Positions 16,469 through 24,796 of a stretch of DNA of 64,000 bases are shown here, in pieces; position 1 is the stretch's first letter, and each line of letters starts with the position of its first letter. This stretch comes from UBA685 sp049889495 (GTDB lineage: Bacteria; Pseudomonadota; Alphaproteobacteria; Puniceispirillales; Puniceispirillaceae), in NCBI GenBank assembly GCA_049889495.1, contig JBMHDH010000072.1, positions 1 to 64,000 on the forward strand, in the 5' to 3' direction. Under the pieces are notes generated by a model. The model searched no databases, had not been told where the DNA came from, and worked only from the letters and a program-made list of their open reading frames with translations. The position numbers and the translations under genes are program-made.

Positions 16469-17242
16469 ATGCTGATCGCCGCTAATTGGAAAATGAATTT
16501 AACCTATGAGCAAGCACAAGCCTTAATGGCAGGCTATGAAAATTTAGCAAATGCGATAGATAAGCAACATGCGGCAGATGCGTCAGCCCTATCCGTGATT
16601 TTATTTCCCCCAGCGCTTTATGCAGATCTAGCATCTCATGCGGCCAACAGATCCTCTTTGGCGTGGGGTGGGCAATCCTGCCACAGCGCAGAAGCAGGGG
16701 CGCATACAGGTGATATTTCAGCCAAAATGTTTGCTTCAATGGGGGCTGATTGGCAATTGGTTGGTCATTCTGAAAGACGAAGTGATCATGGTGAAAGCGA
16801 TGAAGAGATCGCGTTGCAAATCAGTTCTGCCACCACGGCAGGTCTTCAGATCATGCTTTGTGTTGGGGAAAGCTTGGCGCAAAGAGAGGCAGGGCAGGCG
16901 GAACAAATCGTCACCGCGCAAATAGCGGCTGCGCTCTCAGGGGCGATTGCTTGGGAGTCAATTGTCATTGCTTATGAGCCAATATGGGCCATTGGCACTG
17001 GCAAAGTACCAGAATTATCCGATATTCAAGCGATGCATCAGGCTATTTCCGAATTTTGCACATCCCATTTTCATCTGAAAAAAGCGCCACCTGTCCTGTA
17101 TGGGGGCTCGGTGAATGCTGATAATGCCACAGATATTTTAGCGTTGCCGCATGTATCTGGCGCACTTGTTGGTGGTGCCAGCCTAAAAATTGAGACCTTT
17201 TCGGCAATTATAGACGCCAGTGTGAAAGCTGGATTATCATAA
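16469..17242 (+). CDS. tpiA: triosephosphate isomerase
   Basis: 257 residues. All catalytic elements are present: NWKMN with Lys8, GHSERR with His100, AYEPIWAIGTG with Glu170 and loop 6, and the phosphate-binding YGGSVN and VGGASL near the end. It interconverts dihydroxyacetone phosphate and glyceraldehyde 3-phosphate in the cytoplasm. ATG 16469 is preferred over the adjacent GTG 16466. First gene of the long plus-strand run to coq10. Confidence 0.97.
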   Translation: MLIAANWKMNLTYEQAQALMAGYENLANAIDKQHAADASALSVILFPPALYADLASHAANRSSLAWGGQSCHSAEAGAHTGDISAKMFASMGADWQLVGHSERRSDHGESDEEIALQISSATTAGLQIMLCVGESLAQREAGQAEQIVTAQIAAALSGAIAWESIVIAYEPIWAIGTGKVPELSDIQAMHQAISEFCTSHFHLKKAPPVLYGGSVNADNATDILALPHVSGALVGGASLKIETFSAIIDASVKAGLS

Positions 17243-17249
17243 GCTGACC

Positions 17250-17414
17250 TTGTCTTTGACTTTGACGATCGCTTTTGGCGTTGCGGTGCTAGAGGTCCTG
17301 TTATTGGTTTTCAGACATGGTGGGTTATCGCTTTTCAGCGTGATGATCATTTTTTTACTTGTCCATGCGGTGAAAAATCGGCTAGAAAAGGCACGCATCA
17401 TTCGTTCGGTTTAA
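17250..17414 (+). CDS. possible 54-residue two-span membrane protein
   Basis: Between tpiA and secG a frame from TTG 17250 to TAA 17412-17414 encodes two hydrophobic segments (about 3-18 and 26-43) separated by RHGG and ending in a basic tail (KNRLEKARIIRS), a typical positive-inside pattern. No Shine-Dalgarno is visible and the start is uncertain, but the hydrophobic/basic layout and the tight fit between neighbours (secG starts 9 bases later) argue for a real gene. Confidence 0.4.
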   Translation: MSLTLTIAFGVAVLEVLLLVFRHGGLSLFSVMIIFLLVHAVKNRLEKARIIRSV

Positions 17415-17423
17415 AGGTTTATC

Positions 17424-17747
17424 ATGCAAACGGTACTGCTAACCATCCATACCCTCATCGCCCTTGCACTTGTTGGGCTTGTTTTGCTTCAGCGTAGTGA
17501 AGGCGGCGGACTTGGCATTGGCGGCGGTGGCGGCGCAGGTGGCGGTTTTATGACCGCGCGCGGCGCAGCTAATCTTTTGACCAAAGCAACTGCGGCTCTT
17601 GCCACTTGCTTTTTTCTTTCATCTATTGGTCTTGCCATTTTGGCTGGCGCAGGGACAAAGCAAACATCTATCGTGGATGAAGTGCTAAACGCAACGCCTG
17701 CTGTTTCAAGCGAGCCATCTAAGCCAGCTGTTCCGACAGGAAATTAA
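17424..17747 (+). CDS. secG: preprotein translocase subunit SecG
   Basis: 107 residues with two membrane helices (about 3-20 and 57-76) flanking a Gly-rich cytoplasmic loop, with the family's VLLQRSEGGGLG motif, and a short Ala/Pro-rich tail. SecG is the small accessory subunit of the SecYEG channel. The tpiA-secG-pyrG order is usual for alphaproteobacteria. Confidence 0.95.
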   Translation: MQTVLLTIHTLIALALVGLVLLQRSEGGGLGIGGGGGAGGGFMTARGAANLLTKATAALATCFFLSSIGLAILAGAGTKQTSIVDEVLNATPAVSSEPSKPAVPTGN

Positions 17748-17801
17748 GATGACAGATTTTCGGTTAACAGACATCGACTTCACAAAATGGGGGCGGTGCC
17801 A

Positions 17802-19436
17802 GTGACCCGTTTTATCTTTATCACAGGTGGTGTGGTTTCTTCTCTTGGTAAAGGCTTAGGGTCTGCCGCGATTGCGGCATTGCTTCAAGCGCGCGGTTAC
17901 TCTGTTCGTTTGCGCAAACTTGATCCTTATTTGAATGTTGATCCTGGTACCATGTCGCCAACCCAACATGGGGAAGTGTTTGTCACAGATGATGGCGCAG
18001 AAACAGACCTTGATCTTGGGCATTATGAACGTTTCACAGGTGTGGAAAATCGGCGTACCGATAATGTGACAACAGGTCGGATTTATTCTGATGTGTTGGC
18101 CAAAGAACGCCGCGGTGATTATCTTGGTGCCACCATTCAGGTCATCCCGCATGTCACAGATGCCATCAAAAATTTTGTCAAAGCCAATTTGCAAGGTGAA
18201 GATTTTGTCTTATGCGAAATCGGCGGGACTGTTGGCGATATTGAATCACTACCCTTTCTTGAGGCGATCCGCCAATTAGGTAATGAGCTTGGGCGCGAGA
18301 AAAGCTGTTTTGTGCATGTGACTTTGGTCCCTTATATCAAGGCGGCTGGTGAGTTAAAAACAAAGCCAACGCAGCATTCTGTGAAAGAATTGCAATCTGT
18401 TGGTATTCAGCCAGATATTCTGATGTGCCGCACCGAACATGATATGCCAGATGAACAGCGTGGTAAAATTGGTCTGTTCTGTAATGTGCGTGAAGAAGCG
18501 GTTATTTTGGCAAATGATGTCTCAAATATCTATGAAGTGCCGCTTGCCTATCACCAACAAGGGCTAGATAAGCAGATTTGCCGCCATTTTGGCCTCGATT
18601 ATGAAGTGCCAGATCTGACAAGATGGGAAGATATTAACCATGCCATCACCAATCCTGAAGGTGAGGTAAATGTTACGATTGTGGGCAAATATGTCTCTTT
18701 GCAAGACAGCTATAAATCATTAACCGAAGCTTTGACACATGGCGGCATCGCCAATCGTCAAAAGGTCAATATGACGTGGCTTGATTCAGAGCTTTTGGAA
18801 ACAGATGATGAAGGTGTGATTGCCAGCCATCTAAGCAATGCTGATGCAATTTTGGTGCCTGGTGGCTTTGGCGAGCGGGGATCGCTTGGTAAAATCAGAG
18901 CCATTCAATTTGCACGAGAAAAGCAAGTGCCTTATTTTGGTATCTGTTTTGGGATGCAAATGGCTGTGCTTGAAACAGCGCGTAATTTGGCAGGTTTGCG
19001 TGAGGCTAGCTCAACGGAATTTGGCCAAACAGCAGAGCCCATTGTCGGTTTAATGACTGAATGGAACCTTGGTAATGAGACGCAAGTCAGAGATGCTGAT
19101 GATGATTTAGGTGGCACGATGCGTCTTGGGGCCTATGATTGTGTGCTTTCCGAAGGAAGCCTTGCGGCACAACTTTATGGCAATCGTGAGATTTCAGAAC
19201 GTCACCGCCATCGTTATGAAGTGAATATCACCTATCGCGAACAGTTAGAATCAGCTGGCATGGTGTTATCTGGGGTATCACCAGATGGCAGATTGCCTGA
19301 AATTGTAGAACGACCAGATCATCCGTTTTTTATCGCTGTGCAATTCCACCCAGAATTGAAATCACGCCCGTTTGATCCGCATCCGTTATTTTCAGGCTTT
19401 ATTCATGCGGCAAAACAGCGTTCACGCTTGGTGTAA
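17802..19436 (+). CDS. pyrG: CTP synthase
   Basis: 544 residues from the GTG at 17802, which gives the conserved N terminus MTRFIFITGGVVSSLGKG. An in-frame ATG at 17787 would add five residues with no family counterpart; neither start has a strong ribosome site. The N-terminal synthetase domain (P-loop GGVVSSLGKG, LDPYLNVDPG, DLDLGHYERF) phosphorylates and aminates UTP. The C-terminal class I glutamine amidotransferase domain has its nucleophile in GICFGMQ and the His/Glu in FHPE. It makes CTP from UTP, ATP and glutamine. Confidence 0.95.
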   Translation: MTRFIFITGGVVSSLGKGLGSAAIAALLQARGYSVRLRKLDPYLNVDPGTMSPTQHGEVFVTDDGAETDLDLGHYERFTGVENRRTDNVTTGRIYSDVLAKERRGDYLGATIQVIPHVTDAIKNFVKANLQGEDFVLCEIGGTVGDIESLPFLEAIRQLGNELGREKSCFVHVTLVPYIKAAGELKTKPTQHSVKELQSVGIQPDILMCRTEHDMPDEQRGKIGLFCNVREEAVILANDVSNIYEVPLAYHQQGLDKQICRHFGLDYEVPDLTRWEDINHAITNPEGEVNVTIVGKYVSLQDSYKSLTEALTHGGIANRQKVNMTWLDSELLETDDEGVIASHLSNADAILVPGGFGERGSLGKIRAIQFAREKQVPYFGICFGMQMAVLETARNLAGLREASSTEFGQTAEPIVGLMTEWNLGNETQVRDADDDLGGTMRLGAYDCVLSEGSLAAQLYGNREISERHRHRYEVNITYREQLESAGMVLSGVSPDGRLPEIVERPDHPFFIAVQFHPELKSRPFDPHPLFSGFIHAAKQRSRLV

Positions 19437-19506
19437 TGTCATCGCGCTCGCGCTGTGGTATCACGTTGCGTGATTAAAAAGATAAAAACAACATAGGGGC
19501 AGGAAA

Positions 19507-20322
19507 ATGAAACAGGTCACTGTTGGCGATATCTCCATTGGTGCTAAGGATCACTTGGCCTTGATTGCTGGCCCTTGTCAGATTGAAGGACTTGATCATG
19601 CGCTTCGTCATGCAGATGGCATCATGAAGGCAGCTGATAAAGCAGGAATGAAAGCCATTTATAAATCATCTTTTGATAAGGCAAACCGCACATCTGCAGG
19701 GGCTGCACGCGGTGTGGGTCTTGATGAAGGGATTGAAATCTTAGCACGCGTTAAGGCTGAATTTGGCTGTCCTGTGTTAACAGATATTCATAATGAGGCG
19801 CAATGTGCCCCTGTTGCAGAGGCTGTTGATATCCTGCAAATCCCTGCCTTTTTATGTCGCCAGACAGATTTGCTTTTGGCGGCCGCAGCAACAGGCGCGG
19901 TTGTGAATGTCAAAAAAGGCCAGTTTTTGGCACCATGGGACATGACCCATGTGGCGGCTAAAATCGCAGGTGCTGGCAATGATCGCATTTTGCTGACTGA
20001 ACGTGGCACCTCTTTTGGCTATAATACCCTTGTGTCTGATATGCGCAGCTTGCCGCAAATGGCACAAACAGGCTATCCTGTGATTTTTGATGCTACACAT
20101 TCCGTACAACAACCTGGTGGACTGGGTGGTGCATCTGGTGGCCAACGCGAATTTGTGCCTGTTTTGGCGCGCGCGGCTGTGGCTGTTGGGGTGGCTGGCT
20201 TATTTATTGAAACACATGAAGATCCTGACAATGCACCATCTGATGGGCCTAATATGGTGCCGTTACCAGAGCTTGGTGCGTTGTTGTCATCTCTATCGGC
20301 GATTGCCAAGGCCGCACATTAG
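19507..20322 (+). CDS. kdsA: 3-deoxy-8-phosphooctulonate synthase
   Basis: 271 residues, full length. KdsA motifs present: AGPCQIE at the start, YKSSFDKANRTS, VLTDIHN, IPAFLCRQTDLL, NVKKGQFLAPWDM and DATHSVQQPGG. It condenses phosphoenolpyruvate with arabinose 5-phosphate to KDO 8-phosphate for lipopolysaccharide inner core, which tells that the organism makes KDO-containing LPS. GGGGCAGG ribosome site. Confidence 0.95.
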   Translation: MKQVTVGDISIGAKDHLALIAGPCQIEGLDHALRHADGIMKAADKAGMKAIYKSSFDKANRTSAGAARGVGLDEGIEILARVKAEFGCPVLTDIHNEAQCAPVAEAVDILQIPAFLCRQTDLLLAAAATGAVVNVKKGQFLAPWDMTHVAAKIAGAGNDRILLTERGTSFGYNTLVSDMRSLPQMAQTGYPVIFDATHSVQQPGGLGGASGGQREFVPVLARAAVAVGVAGLFIETHEDPDNAPSDGPNMVPLPELGALLSSLSAIAKAAH

Positions 20323-20356
20323 GCCACAAATGGGGCTTAAGGCCCCTTATAATTCT

Positions 20357-20387
20357 ATAACGACAGCTAAGTAAGTCGGCTCGTTAT
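20357..20387 (+). promoter_or_regulatory. inverted repeat in the enolase leader
   Basis: ATAACGA (20357-20363) and TCGTTAT (20381-20387) form a perfect 7-bp stem, followed by CTCTTTT just ahead of the eno ribosome site. It could be a weak terminator for kdsA or a leader structure for eno. Confidence 0.35.
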
Positions 20388-20413
20388 CTCTTTTGCAAAA
20401 TAGGAGTTCCATT

Positions 20414-21688
20414 ATGTCATCTATTCTTGATATTCATGCACGTCAAATCCTTGATTCAAGAGGTAATCCAACCGTCGAAGTGGATGTGGTGCTTGCTGAT
20501 GGGGCCATGGGGCGTGCCGCAGTGCCATCTGGGGCCTCAACAGGGGCTTATGAAGCGGTAGAGCGTCGCGACGGCGATAAGGATGTCTATGATGGTAAAT
20601 CTGTGCAAGGTGCTGTCGATGCTGTTAATCAAGAGATTTTTGATGCCCTGTCTGGTGCAGATGCGCTTGATCAAGATGGCGTTGATCGTGATTTGATTGC
20701 GCTTGATGGCACAGAGAATAAAGGGCGTCTTGGGGCCAATGCCATTTTGGGCGTTAGCTTGGCGACAGCGAGAGCGGCCGCTGCTTCTGTTGAGTTGCCG
20801 CTTTGGCGTTATCTGGGCGGTGTTCATGCGCATCAATTGCCTGTGCCGATGATGAATATTTTAAATGGCGGCGCACATGCTGATAACGCCCTTGATATTC
20901 AGGAATTTATGGTGATGCCTGTCGGCGCAGCGAATTTTTCCGAAGGTTTGCGCATGGGCACAGAAATTTTCCATCAATTAAAACGCTTATTATCAGAGGC
21001 GGGCCTGTCAACAGCTGTTGGGGATGAGGGCGGTTTTGCGCCAGCCATGGGAAGCACAGATGATGCGCTTGGTTATGTCGCAAAAGCGGTCGAAGCCAAA
21101 GGCTATAAGCTTGGTAATGATGTGGTGATTGCGATGGATGCTGCCGCAACAGAGTTTTGCAAAGATAATGCTTATCATCTTGCAGGAGAGGGGCGCACCT
21201 TGTCTTCTGAAGAGATGCAGGCCATGTGGGCTGATTTGTGTCAACGTTACCCGATTAAATCGATTGAAGATCCCTTGGATGAAGATGATTGGGGCGGCTT
21301 TGCCTCTTTGACCAAATCAGTGGGTGGTGATGTGCAAATTGTTGGTGATGATTTATATGTTACCAATCCCGCTCGCCTAGCCAGAGGTATTTCTGAGGCT
21401 GCTGGTAATGCTATTTTGATCAAGGTCAATCAAATCGGGACGTTAACAGAAACCATGCAAGCGATCTCTATGGCGCAAAAAGCCGGGTTTGGGGTTATCA
21501 TCTCGCACCGTTCTGGTGAAACAGAAGACAGCTTTATCGCTGATTTGGCAGTGGCAACGAATGCTGGCCAGATCAAAACAGGGGCTTTGTCACGCTCTGA
21601 TCGTTTGGCAAAATACAACCAGCTATTGCGCATTGAAGAAGAGCTGGGTAGATCTGCTGACTATGCTGGGCGTCGTATTTTACGCTAA
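20414..21688 (+). CDS. eno: enolase
   Basis: 424 residues. Enolase landmarks are intact: LDSRGNPTVEV, PSGASTG, GGGAH-type segment NGGAHADN, catalytic VGDEGGFAP, EDPLDEDDW, ILIKVNQIG with the catalytic Lys, and SHRSGETED. It converts 2-phosphoglycerate to phosphoenolpyruvate, feeding KdsA upstream and pyruvate dehydrogenase downstream. The ATG at 20414 follows an AGGAG site at the right distance; the upstream in-frame TTG 20393 is rejected. Confidence 0.97.
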   Translation: MSSILDIHARQILDSRGNPTVEVDVVLADGAMGRAAVPSGASTGAYEAVERRDGDKDVYDGKSVQGAVDAVNQEIFDALSGADALDQDGVDRDLIALDGTENKGRLGANAILGVSLATARAAAASVELPLWRYLGGVHAHQLPVPMMNILNGGAHADNALDIQEFMVMPVGAANFSEGLRMGTEIFHQLKRLLSEAGLSTAVGDEGGFAPAMGSTDDALGYVAKAVEAKGYKLGNDVVIAMDAAATEFCKDNAYHLAGEGRTLSSEEMQAMWADLCQRYPIKSIEDPLDEDDWGGFASLTKSVGGDVQIVGDDLYVTNPARLARGISEAAGNAILIKVNQIGTLTETMQAISMAQKAGFGVIISHRSGETEDSFIADLAVATNAGQIKTGALSRSDRLAKYNQLLRIEEELGRSADYAGRRILR

Positions 21689-21723
21689 ATCGCTCTAAAA
21701 AATTAAAAAAATCAAGAAAAATA

Positions 21724-21762
21724 GGCGATTCGCACAAAGAACACTTGACGGTGCGAATCACC
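21724..21762. repeat. 12-bp inverted repeat upstream of ftsB
   Basis: GGCGATTCGCAC and GTGCGAATCACC are complementary over 11 of 12 positions with a 15-base loop. A poly-A/T tract lies on the upstream side, so as a terminator it would face the minus strand, where no gene needs one. The right arm coincides with the spacer of the promoter listed at 21745. Confidence 0.65.
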
Positions 21763-21773
21763 TTTGATTCAAT
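21745..21773 (+). promoter_or_regulatory. predicted sigma-70 promoter for ftsB and the pdh genes
   Basis: TTGACG (21745-21750), a 17-base spacer, then TTCAAT (21768-21773). The inverted repeat covers the -35 flank and spacer, so a repressor or structural effect is possible (inference). Confidence 0.45.
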
Positions 21774-21808
21774 GGGGTACGTCAACCTATTGAAGAAAAA
21801 GGTGTGCT

Positions 21809-22132
21809 ATGTTCAAAAGCGTGCGTGATGCGACAGCCTATGGGGGCGGGGTTTTCATCGTTGGGATGATTGCGTTGTTCTTTGTGTTTCATACTTTTGC
21901 AGGTGAACGTGGTCTTTTGGCGCGTGGTGAACTGGACAGACAGATCTTATTTGCCAAAGAAGAACTGGCTTTGTTGCAAAAACAAAATGCGTTTTTGACT
22001 CGTCGCATTGACTTAATGCGCTCTGGTCAAGTTGATAGCGATATTTTAAGCGAAACGGCGCGAGCTGAATTGGGGCTATATGCACCAGATGATGTCATTG
22101 TTACAATAGATATCTCAAAATTGAAATTTTAA
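21809..22132 (+). CDS. ftsB: FtsB/DivIC-family septum protein
   Basis: 107 residues: a short cytoplasmic end, one membrane helix (about 14-30), then a coiled coil with heptad-like LxxQNxxLxxRIDLM (about 45-72) and the family's ARAELGLYAPDDVIV block. FtsB-type proteins form the FtsQ-FtsB-FtsL complex that activates septal peptidoglycan synthesis. Position between eno and pdhA is standard in alphaproteobacteria. Ribosome site AAAAGG. Confidence 0.9.
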   Translation: MFKSVRDATAYGGGVFIVGMIALFFVFHTFAGERGLLARGELDRQILFAKEELALLQKQNAFLTRRIDLMRSGQVDSDILSETARAELGLYAPDDVIVTIDISKLKF

Positions 22133-22237
22133 TACAAATCAAAATTAACTAAATATTGGTTTAAATTAAAAAATTCAATAAAAACAATAAGATAAATATA
22201 TTGCAAAAACTATATTCTTGTCAGTAACATGATGATA

Positions 22238-22260
22238 GGTAGAAGATTTCTGCCCTCATT
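22238..22260 (+). promoter_or_regulatory. leader hairpin ahead of pdhA
   Basis: GGTAGAA and TTCTGCC pair (7 bp including one G-T) around GAT and are followed by CTCATTTTTATT, 20-odd bases before the pdhA start. It lies at the end of a 146-base AT-rich gap. Terminator or attenuator are both possible. Confidence 0.3.
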
Positions 22261-22278
22261 TTTATTATTAACTGGAAT

Positions 22279-23337
22279 ATGGTTATGAATGAAAACACTT
22301 CTAAGACTGCCGCCATCGCCGCCTCAAAAGCAGGCAAAAAACGTGGTCGTCCTCCAAAAGTTCTGAAAAATGAATTGCCTGATACGGATGCGCTGAAGGC
22401 CATGTATCAAGATATGCTATTGATCCGCCGTTTTGAAGAAAAGGCAGGTCAACTTTATGGCATGGGCGAAATTGGTGGTTTTTGTCACCTTTATATCGGA
22501 CAAGAGGCGGTTGTGGTTGGTTTGCAATCTGTCGCTGAAGATGGGGATTCCATTGTAACCTCTTATCGTGACCATGGTCATATGTTGGCTTGCGGTATGG
22601 AAGCGGCAGGTGTGATGGCTGAATTAACAGGGCGCGAAGGTGGCTATTCCAAAGGCAAGGGTGGCTCGATGCATATGTTTAGCCGCGAGAAGAATTTCTA
22701 TGGTGGTCATGGCATTGTAGCCGCGCAAGTGCCCATTGGTGCGGGTCTTGCTTTTGCGCATAAATATAAAAATGATGGCAAGGTCAATATGGCCTATTTG
22801 GGTGATGGCGCGGTTAATCAGGGTCAGGTTTATGAGACCTTTAACATGGCGGCTTTATGGCAATTACCTGTGATTTTCGTCATTGAAAACAATCAATATG
22901 GCATGGGAACCTCAGTGACAAGAGCAGCAGCAGGTCAGGATCTTTGTGACAGAGGCAAAGCCTATGGCATTCCTGGCATGCAGGTCGATGGCATGGATGT
23001 GTTGGCTGTGCGCGCGGCTGGCGAGGTGGCTTTGGCCCATTGCCGCTCTGGCAAGGGCCCGTATATCCTAGAGATGAAAACTTATCGTTATCGTGGTCAT
23101 TCTATGTCTGATCCTGCGAAATACCGTACCAGAGAAGAAGTGGATTCAATGCGCAAACAGCATGATCCAATTGACCAGTTAAAAGAATTGCTGGTGCGCG
23201 AAGGGTTGGATGAAGCCACGCTGAAACAAATTGATAAGGATGTGAAAAAAGTGGTGACAGATGCCACAGATTTTGCCCTGACATCACCTTTGCCAGCGGC
23301 AGATGAACTTTACACAGATATTTTGGTGGATGCGTAA
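22279..23337 (+). CDS. pdhA: pyruvate dehydrogenase E1 component, alpha subunit
   Basis: 352 residues. A Lys-rich N-terminal tail precedes the thiamine-diphosphate domain. Key motifs: RRFEEKAGQLYGMG, GQEAV, SYRDHGH, GGSMHMF, GGHGIVAAQ, and the ThDP/Mg site GDGAVNQG ending in ENN about 30 residues later, then YRYRGHSMSDP with the phosphorylation-loop region. It is the alpha half of the heterodimeric E1, decarboxylating pyruvate and passing the acetyl group to lipoyl domains. A second ATG lies two codons inside. Confidence 0.95.
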   Translation: MVMNENTSKTAAIAASKAGKKRGRPPKVLKNELPDTDALKAMYQDMLLIRRFEEKAGQLYGMGEIGGFCHLYIGQEAVVVGLQSVAEDGDSIVTSYRDHGHMLACGMEAAGVMAELTGREGGYSKGKGGSMHMFSREKNFYGGHGIVAAQVPIGAGLAFAHKYKNDGKVNMAYLGDGAVNQGQVYETFNMAALWQLPVIFVIENNQYGMGTSVTRAAAGQDLCDRGKAYGIPGMQVDGMDVLAVRAAGEVALAHCRSGKGPYILEMKTYRYRGHSMSDPAKYRTREEVDSMRKQHDPIDQLKELLVREGLDEATLKQIDKDVKKVVTDATDFALTSPLPAADELYTDILVDA

Positions 23338-23422
23338 CTAGCAATTTTTGATTGCATAATGCGCCTTTTTAACAAAGGCGTCTGATATTCGCAGAAATCG
23401 TAAAAGATTGGATGATTTTATC

Positions 23423-24796
23423 ATGGCTATAGAAATTAAAATGCCAGCTCTATCCCCAACAATGACCGAAGGGCGTTTGGCGCGTTGGTTGGTTAAAAAA
23501 GGAGATGAAATTGCCTCTGGTGATTTGATCGCCGAGATTGAAACTGACAAAGCCACCATGGAAGTGGAATCAGTGGATGATGGCGTTGTTGGTGATCTGC
23601 TTGTCGCAGAAGGCACAGATAATGTGGCGGTTGGTACCGTGATTGCCACCTTACTATCTGATGAAAGCGAGGCGGGGGAAGACGCACCGCAACCTGCTGC
23701 TCCCCAACCCGCTGTATTATCTGTTGCTGAGGCCGCACCAGCCGCACCAGCTGCGCCAAAAACTGCTGTGATTGCTGAAGAGCTTGATTGGGATGGACCA
23801 ACCACCACCATGACTGTCAGAGAGGCGTTGCGTGATGCGATGGCCGAAGAAATGCGACAAGATGAGCGGATTTTCGTGATGGGTGAAGAAGTCGCTGAAT
23901 ATCAGGGGGCTTATAAAGTGACCCAAGGGTTGCTTGATGAATTCTCAGATAAACGCGTGATTGATACCCCGATTACTGAACATGGCTTTGCTGGTCTTGG
24001 TGTCGGGGCCGCCTTTGGCGATTTGCGTCCCATTATTGAATTTATGACTTTTAATTTTTCGATGCAGGCGATTGATCATATCATCAATTCAGCCGCCAAA
24101 ACTTTATATATGTCAGGCGGTCAAATGGGGTGCCCGATTGTCTTTCGGGGACCAAATGGCGCGGCCAGCCGTGTCGCGGCGCAACATTCTCAATGCTATG
24201 CCAGCTGGTTTGCGCATTGCCCAGGTTTGAAAGTTGTCTCACCGTGGTCTGCCGCTGATGCGAAGGGTTTGTTAAAATCCGCAATTCGTGATCCAAACCC
24301 TGTGATTTTCCTTGAAAATGAAGTGATGTATGGCCAGTCATTTGAAGTGCCACAACATGATGATTGGACAGTGCCAATTGGCAAGGCCAAAATCGTCAGA
24401 GAAGGAAGCGATGTTACAATCACCGCTTTTTCGATCATGGTGGGGCGCGCCCTTGAAGCGGCTGATGCGCTAGCAGAGCAGGGCATTTCTGCCGAAGTCA
24501 TTGATTTGCGGACCATTCGCCCGCTTGATATTGAAACGATTTCGCGATCTGTTCAGAAAACCAACCATCTGGTCTGCACCGAAGAAGGCTTCCCTTTTGC
24601 AGGTGTCAGTTCAGAGATTGCCATGCAGATTATGGAACATTGTTTTGATTATCTGGATGCGCCTGTTGAGCGTGTCACAGGCAAAGATGTTCCGATGCCT
24701 TATGCTGAAAATCTAGAAAAGCTCGCTTTGCCACAGATTGATGACATCCTAAAGGCTGTTCACAAAGCTTGTTACCGCCAAGGAGGTGCATCATAA
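23423..24796 (+). CDS. pdhB: pyruvate dehydrogenase E1 beta subunit with N-terminal lipoyl domain
   Basis: 457 residues. Residues 1-80 are a lipoyl domain (MPALSPTM, lipoylated Lys in ETDKATME), followed by an Ala/Pro-rich flexible linker (about 85-125) and a normal E1 beta chain (about 130-455: TVREALRDAMAEEM, MGEEVAEYQGAYK, DTPITEHGF, FRGPNG). The fused lipoyl domain on E1 beta is a known alphaproteobacterial arrangement. The family-typical start MAIEIKMP is at 23423; the TTG at 23408 is rejected. Its stop overlaps the E2 start (TAATG). Confidence 0.95.
   Translation: MAIEIKMPALSPTMTEGRLARWLVKKGDEIASGDLIAEIETDKATMEVESVDDGVVGDLLVAEGTDNVAVGTVIATLLSDESEAGEDAPQPAAPQPAVLSVAEAAPAAPAAPKTAVIAEELDWDGPTTTMTVREALRDAMAEEMRQDERIFVMGEEVAEYQGAYKVTQGLLDEFSDKRVIDTPITEHGFAGLGVGAAFGDLRPIIEFMTFNFSMQAIDHIINSAAKTLYMSGGQMGCPIVFRGPNGAASRVAAQHSQCYASWFAHCPGLKVVSPWSAADAKGLLKSAIRDPNPVIFLENEVMYGQSFEVPQHDDWTVPIGKAKIVREGSDVTITAFSIMVGRALEAADALAEQGISAEVIDLRTIRPLDIETISRSVQKTNHLVCTEEGFPFAGVSSEIAMQIMEHCFDYLDAPVERVTGKDVPMPYAENLEKLALPQIDDILKAVHKACYRQGGAS

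Noticed and set aside
19460..19474. ATCACG-TTG-CGTGAT hairpin after pyrG as terminator
   Set aside because: The stem is short and followed by TAAAAAG rather than a T tract.
23423..24796. Lipoyl domain on E1 beta as an unusual fusion
   Set aside because: This is a known feature of alphaproteobacterial pyruvate dehydrogenase operons.
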